Of a stretch of DNA of 64,000 nucleotides, positions 40,271 to 50,679 are shown piece by piece. The position numbers were made by a program, and so were the translations under genes. Below the pieces are notes generated by a model that did not search any database, was not told where the DNA came from, and was given only the letters and a program-made list of their open reading frames with translations. Position 1 is the first letter of the stretch. Each line of letters begins with the position of its first letter. The stretch covers positions 91,759-155,758 of the forward strand of contig NZ_JAQGNT010000009.1 in assembly GCF_028291725.1 (NCBI RefSeq), given 5' to 3'. Origin of the DNA: Hydrocarboniphaga sp. GTDB taxonomy: Bacteria > Pseudomonadota > Gammaproteobacteria > Nevskiales > Nevskiaceae.

Positions 40271-40400
40271 TTGTGCATCGAGAGCCTGACGTGATTCCCC
40301 GGCGCCCGACCTAGTCAGGACGAACGAGGTCGCCGGCGCGGCTCCGCTCCTAAGATGCGGCGGACAAGACTGCGACAGCAGCGCTGCGAGGGAGGACGCT

Positions 40401-42596
40401 ATGAAGCTCGATCGTGGCCTGCGCTATTGCGCAGCAATGGTGCTTGCGATGCAGGCGGCTGGCAGCGATGCAGCAAGCCGCTGCGGCGACGCCGCGCAGC
40501 GCCCCTGGTGCGACACCACGCTGAGCGCGTCACAGCGATCCGATCTGCTGCTGGCTTCGATGACGCTGTCACAGAAGATCGGGATGATGGCCGGTGACGA
40601 TGCGCTGAGCGTGATCAACGGCACACCGGCGACCGGTGTCGTCGACGGCATACCGGCACTCGGCATCCCGACGCTGTACATGTCCGACGGCCCGGTCGGG
40701 CCGCGCGAGGGCAAGGCCACCGCAATGCCCTCGCCGCTCGCGCTCGGCGCCAGCTTCGATCCGGCGCTGGCGCGGCGCGTCGGCGCGGCCATCGCCAACG
40801 AGGTCCGCTACGAGGGCAACGACCTGCTGCACGGCCCGAGCGTCGACGTGATGCGCACACCGCTGTCCGGCCGCGCGTTCGAAACCTATGGCGAAGATCC
40901 GCTGCTGAGCAGCCGTATCGCGCCGCAATGGATCATCGGCGCGCAGAGTGAAGGCGTGATCGCCAACGTCAAGCACTTTGCGGTCTATACACAGGAAGGC
41001 CAGATCGGCGTGCCGCCGGTGACCGCGCTGATCGGCGGGCGCCAGCTGGTCAATGCACTGATCGACGAGCGCACGCTGCGCGAGCTGTATCTGCCGCCTT
41101 TCGAGGCCGCCGTGCAACGGGGCGAAGTCGGCTCGCTGATGTGCGCCTACCACTTCGTCAACAGTGCGCCGGCCTGCTCCAGCGCACATCTGCTCGAAGA
41201 CATCCTGCGGCAGGAATGGGGCTTCGACGGTTTCGTGGTCTCCGACTACTACCTGGCAGTGAAGGACACGGTGCTGAGCGCGCGCAACGGCCTGGAGATC
41301 GAGATGCCGATCGGCACTTTCTATACGCCGCTGCTGCTGGAGCTGCAGGTACGCGCCGGCCTGATACCCGTGAGTACCATTGACCAGCGCGTCGGCAACA
41401 TCTTGCGCACGCTGTTCCGCTTCGGCTTCTTCGACCGCGCCGACTTCCCTTCCGACGACACGTTGATCGATCAGCCTGCGCACGCGCGGGTCGCGCGCGA
41501 CGCCGCCGAGCGAGGCATGGTGCTGCTGCGCAATACCGGCGTGCTGCCGCTGGATGCGCGCCAGCTGCGCCGCATCGCGGTGATCGGCGAGCCGGCGACG
41601 CGGCTGCCCAATGGCGGCGGCTCGTCGGCCGTGGTGCCGTTCCAGTTCGTTACGCCGCTGGACGCGATCACGCAGCGCGCCGGCAGCGGTATCGCGGTGA
41701 GCTACGACGACGGCCGCCAGCCGGCGAGCGCCACGGCGCTGGCCGCAAAATCCGATGTGGTGCTGGTATTCGTCGCCGACAAAAGCTCGGAAGGCGTCGA
41801 CAAGCGCTGCCTGTCGCTGGACTGCCCGCTGCTCGGCCGCAGCGCGCAGGACAGGCTGATCGAAGCCGTCGCGGCAGCCAACCCAAACACCGTCGTGATG
41901 CTCGAGATCGGCGGCCCGGTGCTGACGCCGTGGCGCGAGCACGTCGCCGCAATTCTCAGCGCCTGGTATCCGGGCCAGGAAGCCGGCGCGGCGATGGCGC
42001 GCGTGCTGTTCGGCGACACCGATCCGGGCGGCCGCCTGCCGGTCAGCTTTCCGGCGGCCGAGAAGGACACCGCGACCGCCGGCCACCTCGCACGCTATCC
42101 GGGCCTGCTGAACCAGGCGTTCTATTCCGAAGGGATCTTCACCGGCTACCGCTGGCACGACGCCAATAACGTCGCACCGGCTTATGCCTTCGGCTTTGGC
42201 CTGTCGTATACGCAGTTCGAGACCGGCGAACTCGAGGTGTCCACGCGCCGCGACGGCGGGCTGCGGGTGGCGATGAGCATCCGCAATGCCGGCAGCCGCG
42301 CCGGCTGGGCAGTGGCGCAGCTCTACCTCGGCCTGCCCTCGCCATCCGCCGACGTCGCGCAACCGGTGCATGCCTTGAAGGGCTTCGACAAACAGCGGCT
42401 GCAGCCTGGCGAATCACAACGCCTGCAATTCGATCTCGACCCTCGTGCGCTGTCGTATTGGGACATCGCCGACAACCGCTGGCGCGTCGCCGCCGGTTGC
42501 TATTCGATCGATGCCGGCAGCTCATCACGCGAGCTGCCGCTGCATCGGGCGATGAACCGCGCCGCCGACTCGAGTTGGTCCGCCGGCTGCCCCTGA
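40401..42596 (+). CDS. exported GH3 family beta-glucosidase-like glycoside hydrolase
   Basis: MSDGPVGPRE, ANVKHFAVY, GFDGFVVSDYYL; C-terminal Fn3-like. Confidence 0.9.
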   Translation: MKLDRGLRYCAAMVLAMQAAGSDAASRCGDAAQRPWCDTTLSASQRSDLLLASMTLSQKIGMMAGDDALSVINGTPATGVVDGIPALGIPTLYMSDGPVGPREGKATAMPSPLALGASFDPALARRVGAAIANEVRYEGNDLLHGPSVDVMRTPLSGRAFETYGEDPLLSSRIAPQWIIGAQSEGVIANVKHFAVYTQEGQIGVPPVTALIGGRQLVNALIDERTLRELYLPPFEAAVQRGEVGSLMCAYHFVNSAPACSSAHLLEDILRQEWGFDGFVVSDYYLAVKDTVLSARNGLEIEMPIGTFYTPLLLELQVRAGLIPVSTIDQRVGNILRTLFRFGFFDRADFPSDDTLIDQPAHARVARDAAERGMVLLRNTGVLPLDARQLRRIAVIGEPATRLPNGGGSSAVVPFQFVTPLDAITQRAGSGIAVSYDDGRQPASATALAAKSDVVLVFVADKSSEGVDKRCLSLDCPLLGRSAQDRLIEAVAAANPNTVVMLEIGGPVLTPWREHVAAILSAWYPGQEAGAAMARVLFGDTDPGGRLPVSFPAAEKDTATAGHLARYPGLLNQAFYSEGIFTGYRWHDANNVAPAYAFGFGLSYTQFETGELEVSTRRDGGLRVAMSIRNAGSRAGWAVAQLYLGLPSPSADVAQPVHALKGFDKQRLQPGESQRLQFDLDPRALSYWDIADNRWRVAAGCYSIDAGSSSRELPLHRAMNRAADSSWSAGCP

Positions 42597-42710
42597 TGTC
42601 AGCCTGACATCATGTTTCAGGCTTCTGAGTTCATCCGGAAACCAGCCGCCGCTAGGCTGCTCCGCGAATAGGGTCTCCAGCCGGGGGGCCTCAAATCAGG
42701 GAGTATCGAA

Positions 42711-43808
42711 ATGAACAGGGGAAGCAGGCTGTTTTGCGTTGTGCGCGCACTCGGCGCCGCGGTGCTGTTGCTGAGCGGCGTTGGCGCCGCCCAGGCCGCC
42801 GAATTCGGCGAGGTCAGCGTGTTCGCTCAGGTGCCGGTGCCGAACGGGTTTCCGGAAGGTCTGGCGGTGCATGGCGGCCACGTCTACACCGCCGGTCCGG
42901 CGACCGTGGGAACCTCGCTGAACAACAAGCCTTCGCGGGTATTCGAGTTCAGCCTGGCCAGCGGCGAGCTGACGCGCACGCTGATCACCCAGGGCGAAAA
43001 GGTTTTCGGCGCCGAACATGCGAACTCCTGCCTGGCTTTCGACGGCAATGGCCGCTTGTACGTGCTCAACAACCAGCTCGGCGCCTACCGTCTGGATTTG
43101 CAGACCGAAGAGCAAACCTCGTACACGCCGCCGTTCCCGAATCTGCGCAGCTGCCTGCCGCTGGGCCTGTCGAAGAACGCCTGCTCGACCACACCGCTGA
43201 ACCTGCCGCCGCTGCCCAACGACATCGCCTTCGACGAGCAGGGCTACGCCTACGTCACCGATTCGACGCAGGCGACGATCTGGCGGGTGCCGCCCGGCGG
43301 CGGCGAACCGCAGATCTGGTTCCAGGACTATCGCCTGGCCTCGGCCTACATCGGCGTCAACGGCGCGCGCCTGTCGCCGGACCGCAGCCAGCTGTTCTTC
43401 ACCGTGACCATCGATCCGCTGGGCCAGGGCTGGGTCTATACGCTGCCGCTGGTCGAGCAGCCGCAGAAGTCGGACCTGAAGGCCTTCCACTACTACCCGG
43501 CCGGTGGCCCGGACGGCATCGCCTTCGGCGCCTCGGGGCGGCTGTACGTGACGCTGGCGCTGCCGGGACGCTCCGCGATCTCGATCCTGAATCCGGACGG
43601 CAGCGAATACGCCCGCGTGCAGAACAAGCTGCTGAGCCTGATCGCGCCGCTGGATTCGCCGGCGAACATCGCCTTCGATGGTACGGGCAATATCCTGGTC
43701 AGCAATCACGCTTTCGCAACCGGCCTGCTGCTGCCCAAGCACTTCCAGATCCTGAAAATCTTCGTCGACGATTACGAATCGCCGCTGGCGGCGCCACTGC
43801 TACCGTAG
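42711..43808 (+). CDS. exported SMP-30/gluconolactonase-like beta-propeller protein
   Basis: Signal peptide ending AQAA; FPEGLAVHGGHVY, NDIAFDEQGYAYVTDS. Confidence 0.7.
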   Translation: MNRGSRLFCVVRALGAAVLLLSGVGAAQAAEFGEVSVFAQVPVPNGFPEGLAVHGGHVYTAGPATVGTSLNNKPSRVFEFSLASGELTRTLITQGEKVFGAEHANSCLAFDGNGRLYVLNNQLGAYRLDLQTEEQTSYTPPFPNLRSCLPLGLSKNACSTTPLNLPPLPNDIAFDEQGYAYVTDSTQATIWRVPPGGGEPQIWFQDYRLASAYIGVNGARLSPDRSQLFFTVTIDPLGQGWVYTLPLVEQPQKSDLKAFHYYPAGGPDGIAFGASGRLYVTLALPGRSAISILNPDGSEYARVQNKLLSLIAPLDSPANIAFDGTGNILVSNHAFATGLLLPKHFQILKIFVDDYESPLAAPLLP

Positions 43809-43812
43809 CTTC

Positions 43813-43879
43813 CTGTAGGAGCGGGTCATACCCGCGACTGTGCCGTCTGAGTCGCAGTCGCGGGTATGCGCTCCTACAG
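43813..43879. repeat. REP-like palindrome (CTGTAGGAGCGGGTCATACCCGCGACTG type, 3-nt deletion in right arm)
   Basis: Right arm gcgggtatgcgctcctacag lacks acc relative to the copy at 36182. Confidence 0.85.
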
Positions 43880-44578
43880 TTCCAGCTTATAACCGACGCC
43901 GTAGATCGAGCGGATCAGCTCCTGCTCGGGGCTGGCCGCGTCGAGCTTGCGGCGCAGGTTCTTGATGTGGCTGTCGACGGTGCGATCAGTGACCACGCGG
44001 TGATCGGTGTACAGGTTGTCGAGCAGCTGATCGCGCGAGAACACGCGGCCGGGCGCGGCGGCCAATGTCTTCAGCAAGCGGAACTCGACCGGCGTCAGAT
44101 CCAGCAACTGCTCGTTGAAGCTGGCCGCGTAGCGCTCCTCGTTGATCAGCAGCCCGGCGTTCGTCGCGGGCGCATCGTCAGCCGCATCGCCGCGGCTGCT
44201 GCGCCGCAGGATCGCCTTGACCCGCGCGACCACTTCACGCGGACTGAAAGGTTTGCAGATGTAGTCGTCGGCGCCGAGTTCGAGCCCGATCAGGCGGTCG
44301 ATCTCCTCGACCTTGGCGGTCATCATCACGATCGGCAGATCGCTGAAGCTGCGCAGGTCGCGACACACGTCCAGGCCGTCGCGGCCCGGCAGCATCAGGT
44401 CGAGCAGCACCAGGTCGGGATGATAGTCCTTGACCGCGTCGACCACGTCGCGGCCGTCGTTGATGATGCGGGTCTCGAAGCTGGCAGCCTTCAGATAATC
44501 CGAAACCACCGCGGCGAGCTTGGGCTCGTCCTCGACGATCAGGATGCGGCGTACCGGCATGGCAGGTGACGGACTCAT
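43874..44578 (-). CDS. OmpR-family response regulator, BaeR-like
   Basis: [25 protein letters not shown]...[37 protein letters not shown]-like; winged-helix C-terminus. Confidence 0.92.
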   Translation of the reverse strand: MSPSPAMPVRRILIVEDEPKLAAVVSDYLKAASFETRIINDGRDVVDAVKDYHPDLVLLDLMLPGRDGLDVCRDLRSFSDLPIVMMTAKVEEIDRLIGLELGADDYICKPFSPREVVARVKAILRRSSRGDAADDAPATNAGLLINEERYAASFNEQLLDLTPVEFRLLKTLAAAPGRVFSRDQLLDNLYTDHRVVTDRTVDSHIKNLRRKLDAASPEQELIRSIYGVGYKLEL

Positions 44579-46002
44579 TCGCGATTCCTCATTGACGAGG
44601 CCAGCAGGGGTAGCGACACGGTCATGTGAACGCCACCGAATTTCGATGCCGCAGCGGACAGGCGTCCGCCGTGGGCCTCGACGATATTGCGGCAGATCGC
44701 AAGGCCCAGGCCGGCGCCGCCGTGGGCACGGTTGCGCGAACCTTCCACGCGATAGAAGCGCTCGAACAGGCGCGGCAACAGTTCGGGCGCGACACCCGGC
44801 GCCGAATCTTCGAAGTCGATCCGCGCATGCCCGGCCTCGCGGCGAATGCTGACGCGCAATTGGCCGCTGCCATCGGGCCTGGCCTCGGTATAGCGCAGGC
44901 TGTTTTCCAGCAGATTGACGAACAGCTGGCGCAACCGGCTTTCGTCGGCCAGCACCAGCATTTCCGAAGACGACGGCGCCTCGTTCAAGCTCAGGCCGCG
45001 CGACGCGAAGCGCTCACGGAACAGATCGAGACTGCTGTGAAGAATCTCGGCAACATCGACATCGACCTTGCGATAGGTCAGCGCGCCGGCGTCGGACAGC
45101 GACAAGTCGTACAGATCGCTGACCAGCTTGTTCAGATGGCGCGCTTCGGCCTGCAGCGAGCGGATCGCGTCGGTGGTCAGCGGACGCACACCGTCTTCGA
45201 GCGCTTCCATCTCGCCCTGCAGCACCGACAGCGGTGTGCGCAATTCATGCGAGACGTCGGCCATGAAAGCGCGGCGCATCTGCTCGTTTTTTTCCAGTGT
45301 GGTCGCGAGCTGGTTGAAGTCGCCTGCGAGCAGGCCGATCTCGTCGCTGGACGACACCGGCACGCGCGTCGAGTAGTTGCCGGCCGCGAGGCGCCGCGTC
45401 GCGCCGGCGATGCGGCGCACCGGTGCCAGGAACGCGCGCGCCAGCCCGAACGCGACCGCCGCCGCGAGCAGCCCGGCCAGCCCGCCGATGATCAGGTTCG
45501 CGCGCAGCTGCTGGCGCTGGAAGCGCACGTCGGCAGCAACGGTGACCTCCTCGAAGGGCGCCATCGCCAGCCAGCCGACGGAGTGGCCTTCGACCACGAT
45601 CGGCCGCGTCTCCGCGGCCGGGCCGATCTGCGAATAGCCGATCACCAGTTGGTGCTGATCATCGAGCACGGCGACACGAAGATTCAGGCCGGTCATTTCG
45701 ACGTCGCTCATCGGCGCGCGCTGGTCACCGGGCTTGTCCGGGTCGGTATCGGGTCGCGCCAGGCGGATCAGCGCGAACCAGGCGCGCGAGTTGTCACGCA
45801 GGAAATCCCAATTGCGATGCTGCCGGTACGCCTCGACCAGATCGGGCATCAGGGATTCCATGCGGGCACGGCCCTGCTCGTTGACGTAGCCGAGAAAGCC
45901 CTGCGTGAAGCTGATGCGCGCCGCCACTCCCATCGCCACCGCGACCAGCAGGCTGGTGGCGAGGATGGCGACAAACAGCTTGGCGGTCACGCTGGTCTTC
46001 AT
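44575..46002 (-). CDS. sensor histidine kinase, BaeS-like
   Basis: [34 protein letters not shown], HATPase GAGLGLAIC; start overlaps regulator. Confidence 0.92.
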   Translation of the reverse strand: MKTSVTAKLFVAILATSLLVAVAMGVAARISFTQGFLGYVNEQGRARMESLMPDLVEAYRQHRNWDFLRDNSRAWFALIRLARPDTDPDKPGDQRAPMSDVEMTGLNLRVAVLDDQHQLVIGYSQIGPAAETRPIVVEGHSVGWLAMAPFEEVTVAADVRFQRQQLRANLIIGGLAGLLAAAVAFGLARAFLAPVRRIAGATRRLAAGNYSTRVPVSSSDEIGLLAGDFNQLATTLEKNEQMRRAFMADVSHELRTPLSVLQGEMEALEDGVRPLTTDAIRSLQAEARHLNKLVSDLYDLSLSDAGALTYRKVDVDVAEILHSSLDLFRERFASRGLSLNEAPSSSEMLVLADESRLRQLFVNLLENSLRYTEARPDGSGQLRVSIRREAGHARIDFEDSAPGVAPELLPRLFERFYRVEGSRNRAHGGAGLGLAICRNIVEAHGGRLSAAASKFGGVHMTVSLPLLASSMRNRE

Positions 46003-46148
46003 CGCGGTTCTCGTTAAGGCGCACCGTTGTACGTTCATGGTGCTCGCTGATCAAGCGCTTAACGCCGAATCCACGTTTTTTCCATTATTGATACACGAAT
46101 CCGGCCCAGAGTCGCCTTCAGTTCTTCCACGTAACAAGGATTGAAGCC

Positions 46149-46658
46149 ATGACAAACAAGACCGCCAACAAGACTGCTTTTGCCGCCGCGCTGCTCGCGA
46201 CGCTAGCCATGACCTATGCCGGCACGAGTTCGGCTCGCGATGACCATAACCGGCAGGATCAGGCCAATCAGGCCGGGCACCATGACGATCGTCATGATGA
46301 TCGCCACGACGGCCGTGGGGACGAGCATCGTGACAATCGCAACGATCATGACAACGACCATAACGACGGCCATCACGACAATTGGAATGATCATGACGAC
46401 CGCCGCAACAACCATCAGCAGCGTTATCACGTCACCACCTACCAGCACCCGCGCGGTTATCAGGCGCGTCGCTGGGGGCCGGGCGAAACGCTGCCGCGCG
46501 GTTATCGCACGTCGAGCTATGTGGTCTATGACTACCAGCGGTATCGCCTGCGTGCGCCGCCGCGTGGTCAGCGCTGGGTGCGGGTCGACAATGACGTCGT
46601 GCTGATCTCGATTTCCAACGGCATCGTCGCCGAGCGCATCGGCTTCCTGTTCTACTAG
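46149..46658 (+). CDS. RcnB-like exported protein with His/Asp-rich segment
   Basis: Signal peptide, HHDDRHDDRHDGRGDEHRDNRNDHDNDHNDGHHD, then WGPGETLPRGYR...YRLRAPPRGQRWVRVDNDVVLIS. Confidence 0.85.
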   Translation: MTNKTANKTAFAAALLATLAMTYAGTSSARDDHNRQDQANQAGHHDDRHDDRHDGRGDEHRDNRNDHDNDHNDGHHDNWNDHDDRRNNHQQRYHVTTYQHPRGYQARRWGPGETLPRGYRTSSYVVYDYQRYRLRAPPRGQRWVRVDNDVVLISISNGIVAERIGFLFY

Positions 46659-49141
46659 GCCGCTCTCAAATCGAAGCGGCGCTCGGTCCGGACCCACTCA
46701 TCGACCACGGTCGATGGCTGGGCCTTGGAGTACAGCCATCCCTGCACGGCCTGGCAACCGAGGCCGTGCAGGTAGGCGGCGGTATGCGGCTCTTCGACAC
46801 CCTCGGCGACGATGTCGATCTTCAGACGGTGCGCAAGTTCAACCGTGGCCTGCACGATTTCACGAACGCGCGCGTCGGAGTCCAGGCCGGAAATGAAGCT
46901 GCGATCGATCTTGATCGAATCCACCGGCAGCTGGTGCAGATAGCTCAGCGACGAATAGCCAGTACCGAAATCATCGAGCGAAATGCCCATGCCCTGATCG
47001 CGGACCCAGCGCAGACGCTGGGCGACGCCCTTGAAATCGCGGACCAGCACCCCTTCGGTGATTTCGAGCTTGATCTGCCTGCGCGCCAGCGGATGGCGCT
47101 TGAACAGATCCATCAAGCGCTCCATAAAGTCGATATCGGCGACGTCGTCGGGCGAAACATTGATCGAGATCCACGGCGCCAGGCGATCGACCGAAGCGGA
47201 CTTCCATAGCTCCACCATCTCAATCGCCTGGCGCAAGGCGCCGAGCGTCAACTGATGCACGTGATTCGTGCGCTCGGCCCAGGTGATGATCTCGGGGACC
47301 GCGATCTGGAACGACGCGTCCGGCCAACGCAGCAGCGACTCAAAGCCGAGGATGTCGCCGGTAGCCAGACTGATCACCGGCTCGTAGAACTGGCGGAACG
47401 CGCTGTTATCGAAGGCCTTCAGCAACACCCGGTCGCGGCTATCGACCGGTGTCTGCATGCGCGCCGTGGCCATCGCGCTCGGCGCCGGTTGCGCCGCCAG
47501 GGCGCGCTCGAAATTCAGGTACCGGCGGCTCAGCACCGACACCTGCCGCTCCATCTCGCGCAGCGTGCGGCGCCGATCCGCCGACACCACCAGCAGCGAG
47601 GCCAGCGCCGCGCCCAGCAACTGCACGACGAGTTGAACACTCCACCATGCCGCCGAGAACTTGAACGCGGCCGTTGCAGGCAGAGCCACGACCAGCTCCC
47701 AGACACGCCCACCGATCGACAGCTGCTGATGCGAACGGAGCCCGCTTTCCAGATTGGAGCTGCCTTCGTTCACCAGGATTTCGACGCCGTTCTGGTCACT
47801 GGTGAACAGCGGCGTGCGCTGTCCGCCGGTGACATCCGTCAGTTGAATCCAGGCGCTGTCGGGCAGCTCCGCCGCAGCGTCGATCGCCATCTGCAGCAGC
47901 TTCCCGGGCCGCTGGAGCAGTAGCAGATAGCCGGGCGGCTGGCTGCCGACGCTGCGCAGGGGGATCGCCCAGGCCAGCAGGCGATGACCCTGATCGTCGC
48001 GAAGCATCCGCAAGGGCGCGCTGAGCCGCGCACGGGAACCGGCCCAGGCGTTGGCCAGCAACGCGCGCCCGTCCGGGTCGCTGCTCAGTGCGAGGCCGAC
48101 CATGCGTTTGGACAGCGAAGCCGGCGCCACCTGGTCGATGACCGTCTCGGCCTGGCTGATCCGGATCGGCGTGGGCATGTCGCCGCCGGTGATCGCGCTG
48201 ATCTGCACGGTGACACCCAGGCGCGCACCGGCACGCGCTTCGAAAGCAGCCTGATCTTCTGGTGCCAGCGCCTGGGCCACCGCGATGGCGGTGATGCTCG
48301 GGTCCTTGTCGATCAGTTTCGCGGCCAGATCGTCGAGCACCTGCGGCTCGACATCGTCGCGGCGGAATGCCGCCTGCAGGCCGATCGACATCAGGTCGAT
48401 GTTGTCGGCTTCGTCGTGCAGCGCTTCGCCGGCGGCCTCAAAACGACTGCCGAGACTGCTGCGCTCCAGTTTGATCGAGTGGCTCAGCAGGCCATAAGTG
48501 AGAACCCAGCTGCCCAGCACCATCGCGGCCACCGACAACACCAGGCCGGTCTGGCGCCGGCTCGACCCTTCATTGTTCACCCGTCGGTCGAGCAGCCAGG
48601 CCAGCGGATAAATCACGGTGACGCTGAGCATCGAGCCGGCATAGGCGACGAGCCAGAAATTGAACGTCGTCGGATGCGGAATCACGTCCTGAGCGTACAG
48701 CGTCAGCGTCGTAACCGAGGGGCTGACCAGGCAGCCTAGCGGCGCGACCACCAGGATGCCGAACAGGGGATGCAGCTTGCGCCCGGCCAGGGTTTCGAAG
48801 CGCCGCAGCAGCCCGACCTGCACCAGCGCCTGCGCACCGAGACCCGCGATCAGCAGCGCAAAGACCCAGGGAGCCAGGGGAGCCTTGAACACCGCCGGCC
48901 AGCCGAATTGCACCGACATCAGATAGCCGATCGCGATGCCGCCAAGAGCTGCCAGGCTGCCACGCCAGCCCAGCAGCAGCGTGGCGACGAACACCACGCC
49001 CGGTGCCGGTCTGAGCAGGCCGGCGATGCCGGTTTCGCCCAGTACCAGCAACTCCATCGTGAACGTCACGGCACTGCATAGGGCAGCAAGCAGCAGCCAG
49101 TCGATCTGGCGGCCATGCAGAGCCCTAAGAAATTTGAACAT
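46655..49141 (-). CDS. MASE1-like/CHASE-like sensor with EAL domain (no GGDEF seen)
   Basis: Multi-TM N-terminus; EAL motifs GFESLLRW, SINVS, LEITEG, DDFGTGYSSLSYL, KIDRSFI, VAEGVEE. Confidence 0.9.
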   Translation of the reverse strand: MFKFLRALHGRQIDWLLLAALCSAVTFTMELLVLGETGIAGLLRPAPGVVFVATLLLGWRGSLAALGGIAIGYLMSVQFGWPAVFKAPLAPWVFALLIAGLGAQALVQVGLLRRFETLAGRKLHPLFGILVVAPLGCLVSPSVTTLTLYAQDVIPHPTTFNFWLVAYAGSMLSVTVIYPLAWLLDRRVNNEGSSRRQTGLVLSVAAMVLGSWVLTYGLLSHSIKLERSSLGSRFEAAGEALHDEADNIDLMSIGLQAAFRRDDVEPQVLDDLAAKLIDKDPSITAIAVAQALAPEDQAAFEARAGARLGVTVQISAITGGDMPTPIRISQAETVIDQVAPASLSKRMVGLALSSDPDGRALLANAWAGSRARLSAPLRMLRDDQGHRLLAWAIPLRSVGSQPPGYLLLLQRPGKLLQMAIDAAAELPDSAWIQLTDVTGGQRTPLFTSDQNGVEILVNEGSSNLESGLRSHQQLSIGGRVWELVVALPATAAFKFSAAWWSVQLVVQLLGAALASLLVVSADRRRTLREMERQVSVLSRRYLNFERALAAQPAPSAMATARMQTPVDSRDRVLLKAFDNSAFRQFYEPVISLATGDILGFESLLRWPDASFQIAVPEIITWAERTNHVHQLTLGALRQAIEMVELWKSASVDRLAPWISINVSPDDVADIDFMERLMDLFKRHPLARRQIKLEITEGVLVRDFKGVAQRLRWVRDQGMGISLDDFGTGYSSLSYLHQLPVDSIKIDRSFISGLDSDARVREIVQATVELAHRLKIDIVAEGVEEPHTAAYLHGLGCQAVQGWLYSKAQPSTVVDEWVRTERRFDLRAA

Positions 49142-49271
49142 CTCCCCCCGCGCCTGTCGCCATCGCTGCTCCCCGGTCCAGGGACCCGCGCGGAACGCGA
49201 GTTCTTTATCGGCGGCCTGTCTTTTTAGCCAGTATTGACCAGGTGATCAATAGTTCATGATTGCCTAATGC

Positions 49272-50441
49272 CTAAGGATCAGGCGGCTGATCGGGCGGCA
49301 GGTACTTCCAGGCGACCACCGTGCCGGCGAGTGCCACGCCGGCCGCGATCATGAACAGAATTTCGGGGCTCGTGGCCTGCCACAGATATCCCGACGCGAT
49401 CGACCCGATCGATCCGCCCAGGCCATAGGTGGCCGAGTTGTACAGCGCCTGCCCTCGCCCATGCAGCGCGGGCGGAAACAGGGTCTGCACGTACTTCATC
49501 GCGACCAGGTGATAGCAGGCAAAGCTGCTGGCATGCAGCAGCTGCGCGAATACCAGCATCGGCAGCGAATCGACACCCAGGCCGATCGCCAGCCAGCGCA
49601 GCATCGTCGTCAGCAGCGCGACGATCATCAGGCGCCGCGTGCCGACGGCGCGCAGCAGCGGCGCGGCAAACACAAACAGCAGGATCTCGGCGACGACCGC
49701 CAGAGCCCACAACTGGCCAGCGGAGCTGCGGCTGTAATGATGCCGATCGAGGAACACCGTGAAGAAGTTGTAGTAAGGCGCATAACTCAGCTGCGAGCAG
49801 AAACACACCAGCAGCATCGCGATCACCGCCGGCTGGCGCATCACCGCGAGCATCGACGGCCGCGGCCCGGACGGCCGGTCTGCAGCCATGACCGGCGCCG
49901 CGCGATGATCGGGCACCGCCCAGGCGGCGATGGCCATGCCGGCGAACAGCACCGCAACCAGCCAGGGCTCCCAAAGCACACCGATCCCGTCGAGCAGCGG
50001 GCCGACCGCCAGCACCGCGCCGACAAAACCGACCGAGCCCCATACGCGGACGTGCGGATATTCGCCGCCGCCGTCGCGCAAATGGTTCAGCGCGACCACC
50101 TCGAACTGCGGCAGCAGCGCGTTCCAGAACAGCGTGTAGGCGAGCATCAGCGCCATCACCGCCGGCGCGCTCTGCACCAGCGGGATCGCGGCGAAAATCA
50201 GCAGGCTCGCCAGCGCCGCCAGACGGATCATCCCCATGCGCTCGCCGCGCCGGTCCGCCCACCAGCCCCACAGGATCGGCACCGTGGCGCGCGACAGCCC
50301 CATCAGCCCGAAAGCGATGCCGACCTGCGGCGCGCTCAGCCCGCGCGCGAGCAGGTACGGAGTCCAGTACGCCATGAAGGCGCCGACCGTGCCGTAGTAG
50401 CAGAAATAGAAGGCCGCGAGGCGGACCTTGAGGCTGAACAT
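49272..50441 (-). CDS. MFS transporter, HcaT/phenylpropionate-permease-like
   Basis: 12-TM pattern, FYFCYYGTVGAFMAYWTPYLLARGLSAPQVGIAFGLMG. Confidence 0.8.
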   Translation of the reverse strand: MFSLKVRLAAFYFCYYGTVGAFMAYWTPYLLARGLSAPQVGIAFGLMGLSRATVPILWGWWADRRGERMGMIRLAALASLLIFAAIPLVQSAPAVMALMLAYTLFWNALLPQFEVVALNHLRDGGGEYPHVRVWGSVGFVGAVLAVGPLLDGIGVLWEPWLVAVLFAGMAIAAWAVPDHRAAPVMAADRPSGPRPSMLAVMRQPAVIAMLLVCFCSQLSYAPYYNFFTVFLDRHHYSRSSAGQLWALAVVAEILLFVFAAPLLRAVGTRRLMIVALLTTMLRWLAIGLGVDSLPMLVFAQLLHASSFACYHLVAMKYVQTLFPPALHGRGQALYNSATYGLGGSIGSIASGYLWQATSPEILFMIAAGVALAGTVVAWKYLPPDQPPDP

Positions 50442-50544
50442 GGCGGAGCGCCGTAATGCGGCCGCGCACTCTACGCGCAGCTTGCTTGCCGCGCTCCGTT
50501 TCAGCATCGGCAGGTCAGGCTTCAGCCCGACCGGCGCAGCTCCC

Positions 50545-50614
50545 GTAGGCTGGGATGGAGCGTAGCGAATCCCAGCTTTGCCGCTGGGTTTCGCTGCGCT
50601 CAACCCAGCCTACG
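50545..50614. repeat. REP-like palindrome (GTAGGCTGGGATGGAGCGTAGCGAATCCCAG)
   Basis: gtaggctgggatggagcgtagcgaatcccag...ctgggtttcgctgcgctcaacccagcctacg. Confidence 0.8.
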
Positions 50615-50679
50615 TCCCTGCGCTTCAACCCAGCGGTAACTTCAGGTTAACGTAGCGACCCATATCCGCGTCGCCCGCC

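Noticed and set aside
40569-42371. 600-aa minus-strand ORF antisense to the GH3 gene
   Set aside because: Antisense shadow; composition biased, no domain
50505-50535. Degenerate REP half (ggcaggtcaggcttcagcccgacc)
   Set aside because: Resembles the GTAGGTCGGGCTTCAGCCCGA type but lacks the GTAGG head and complete arms; not counted among the 13
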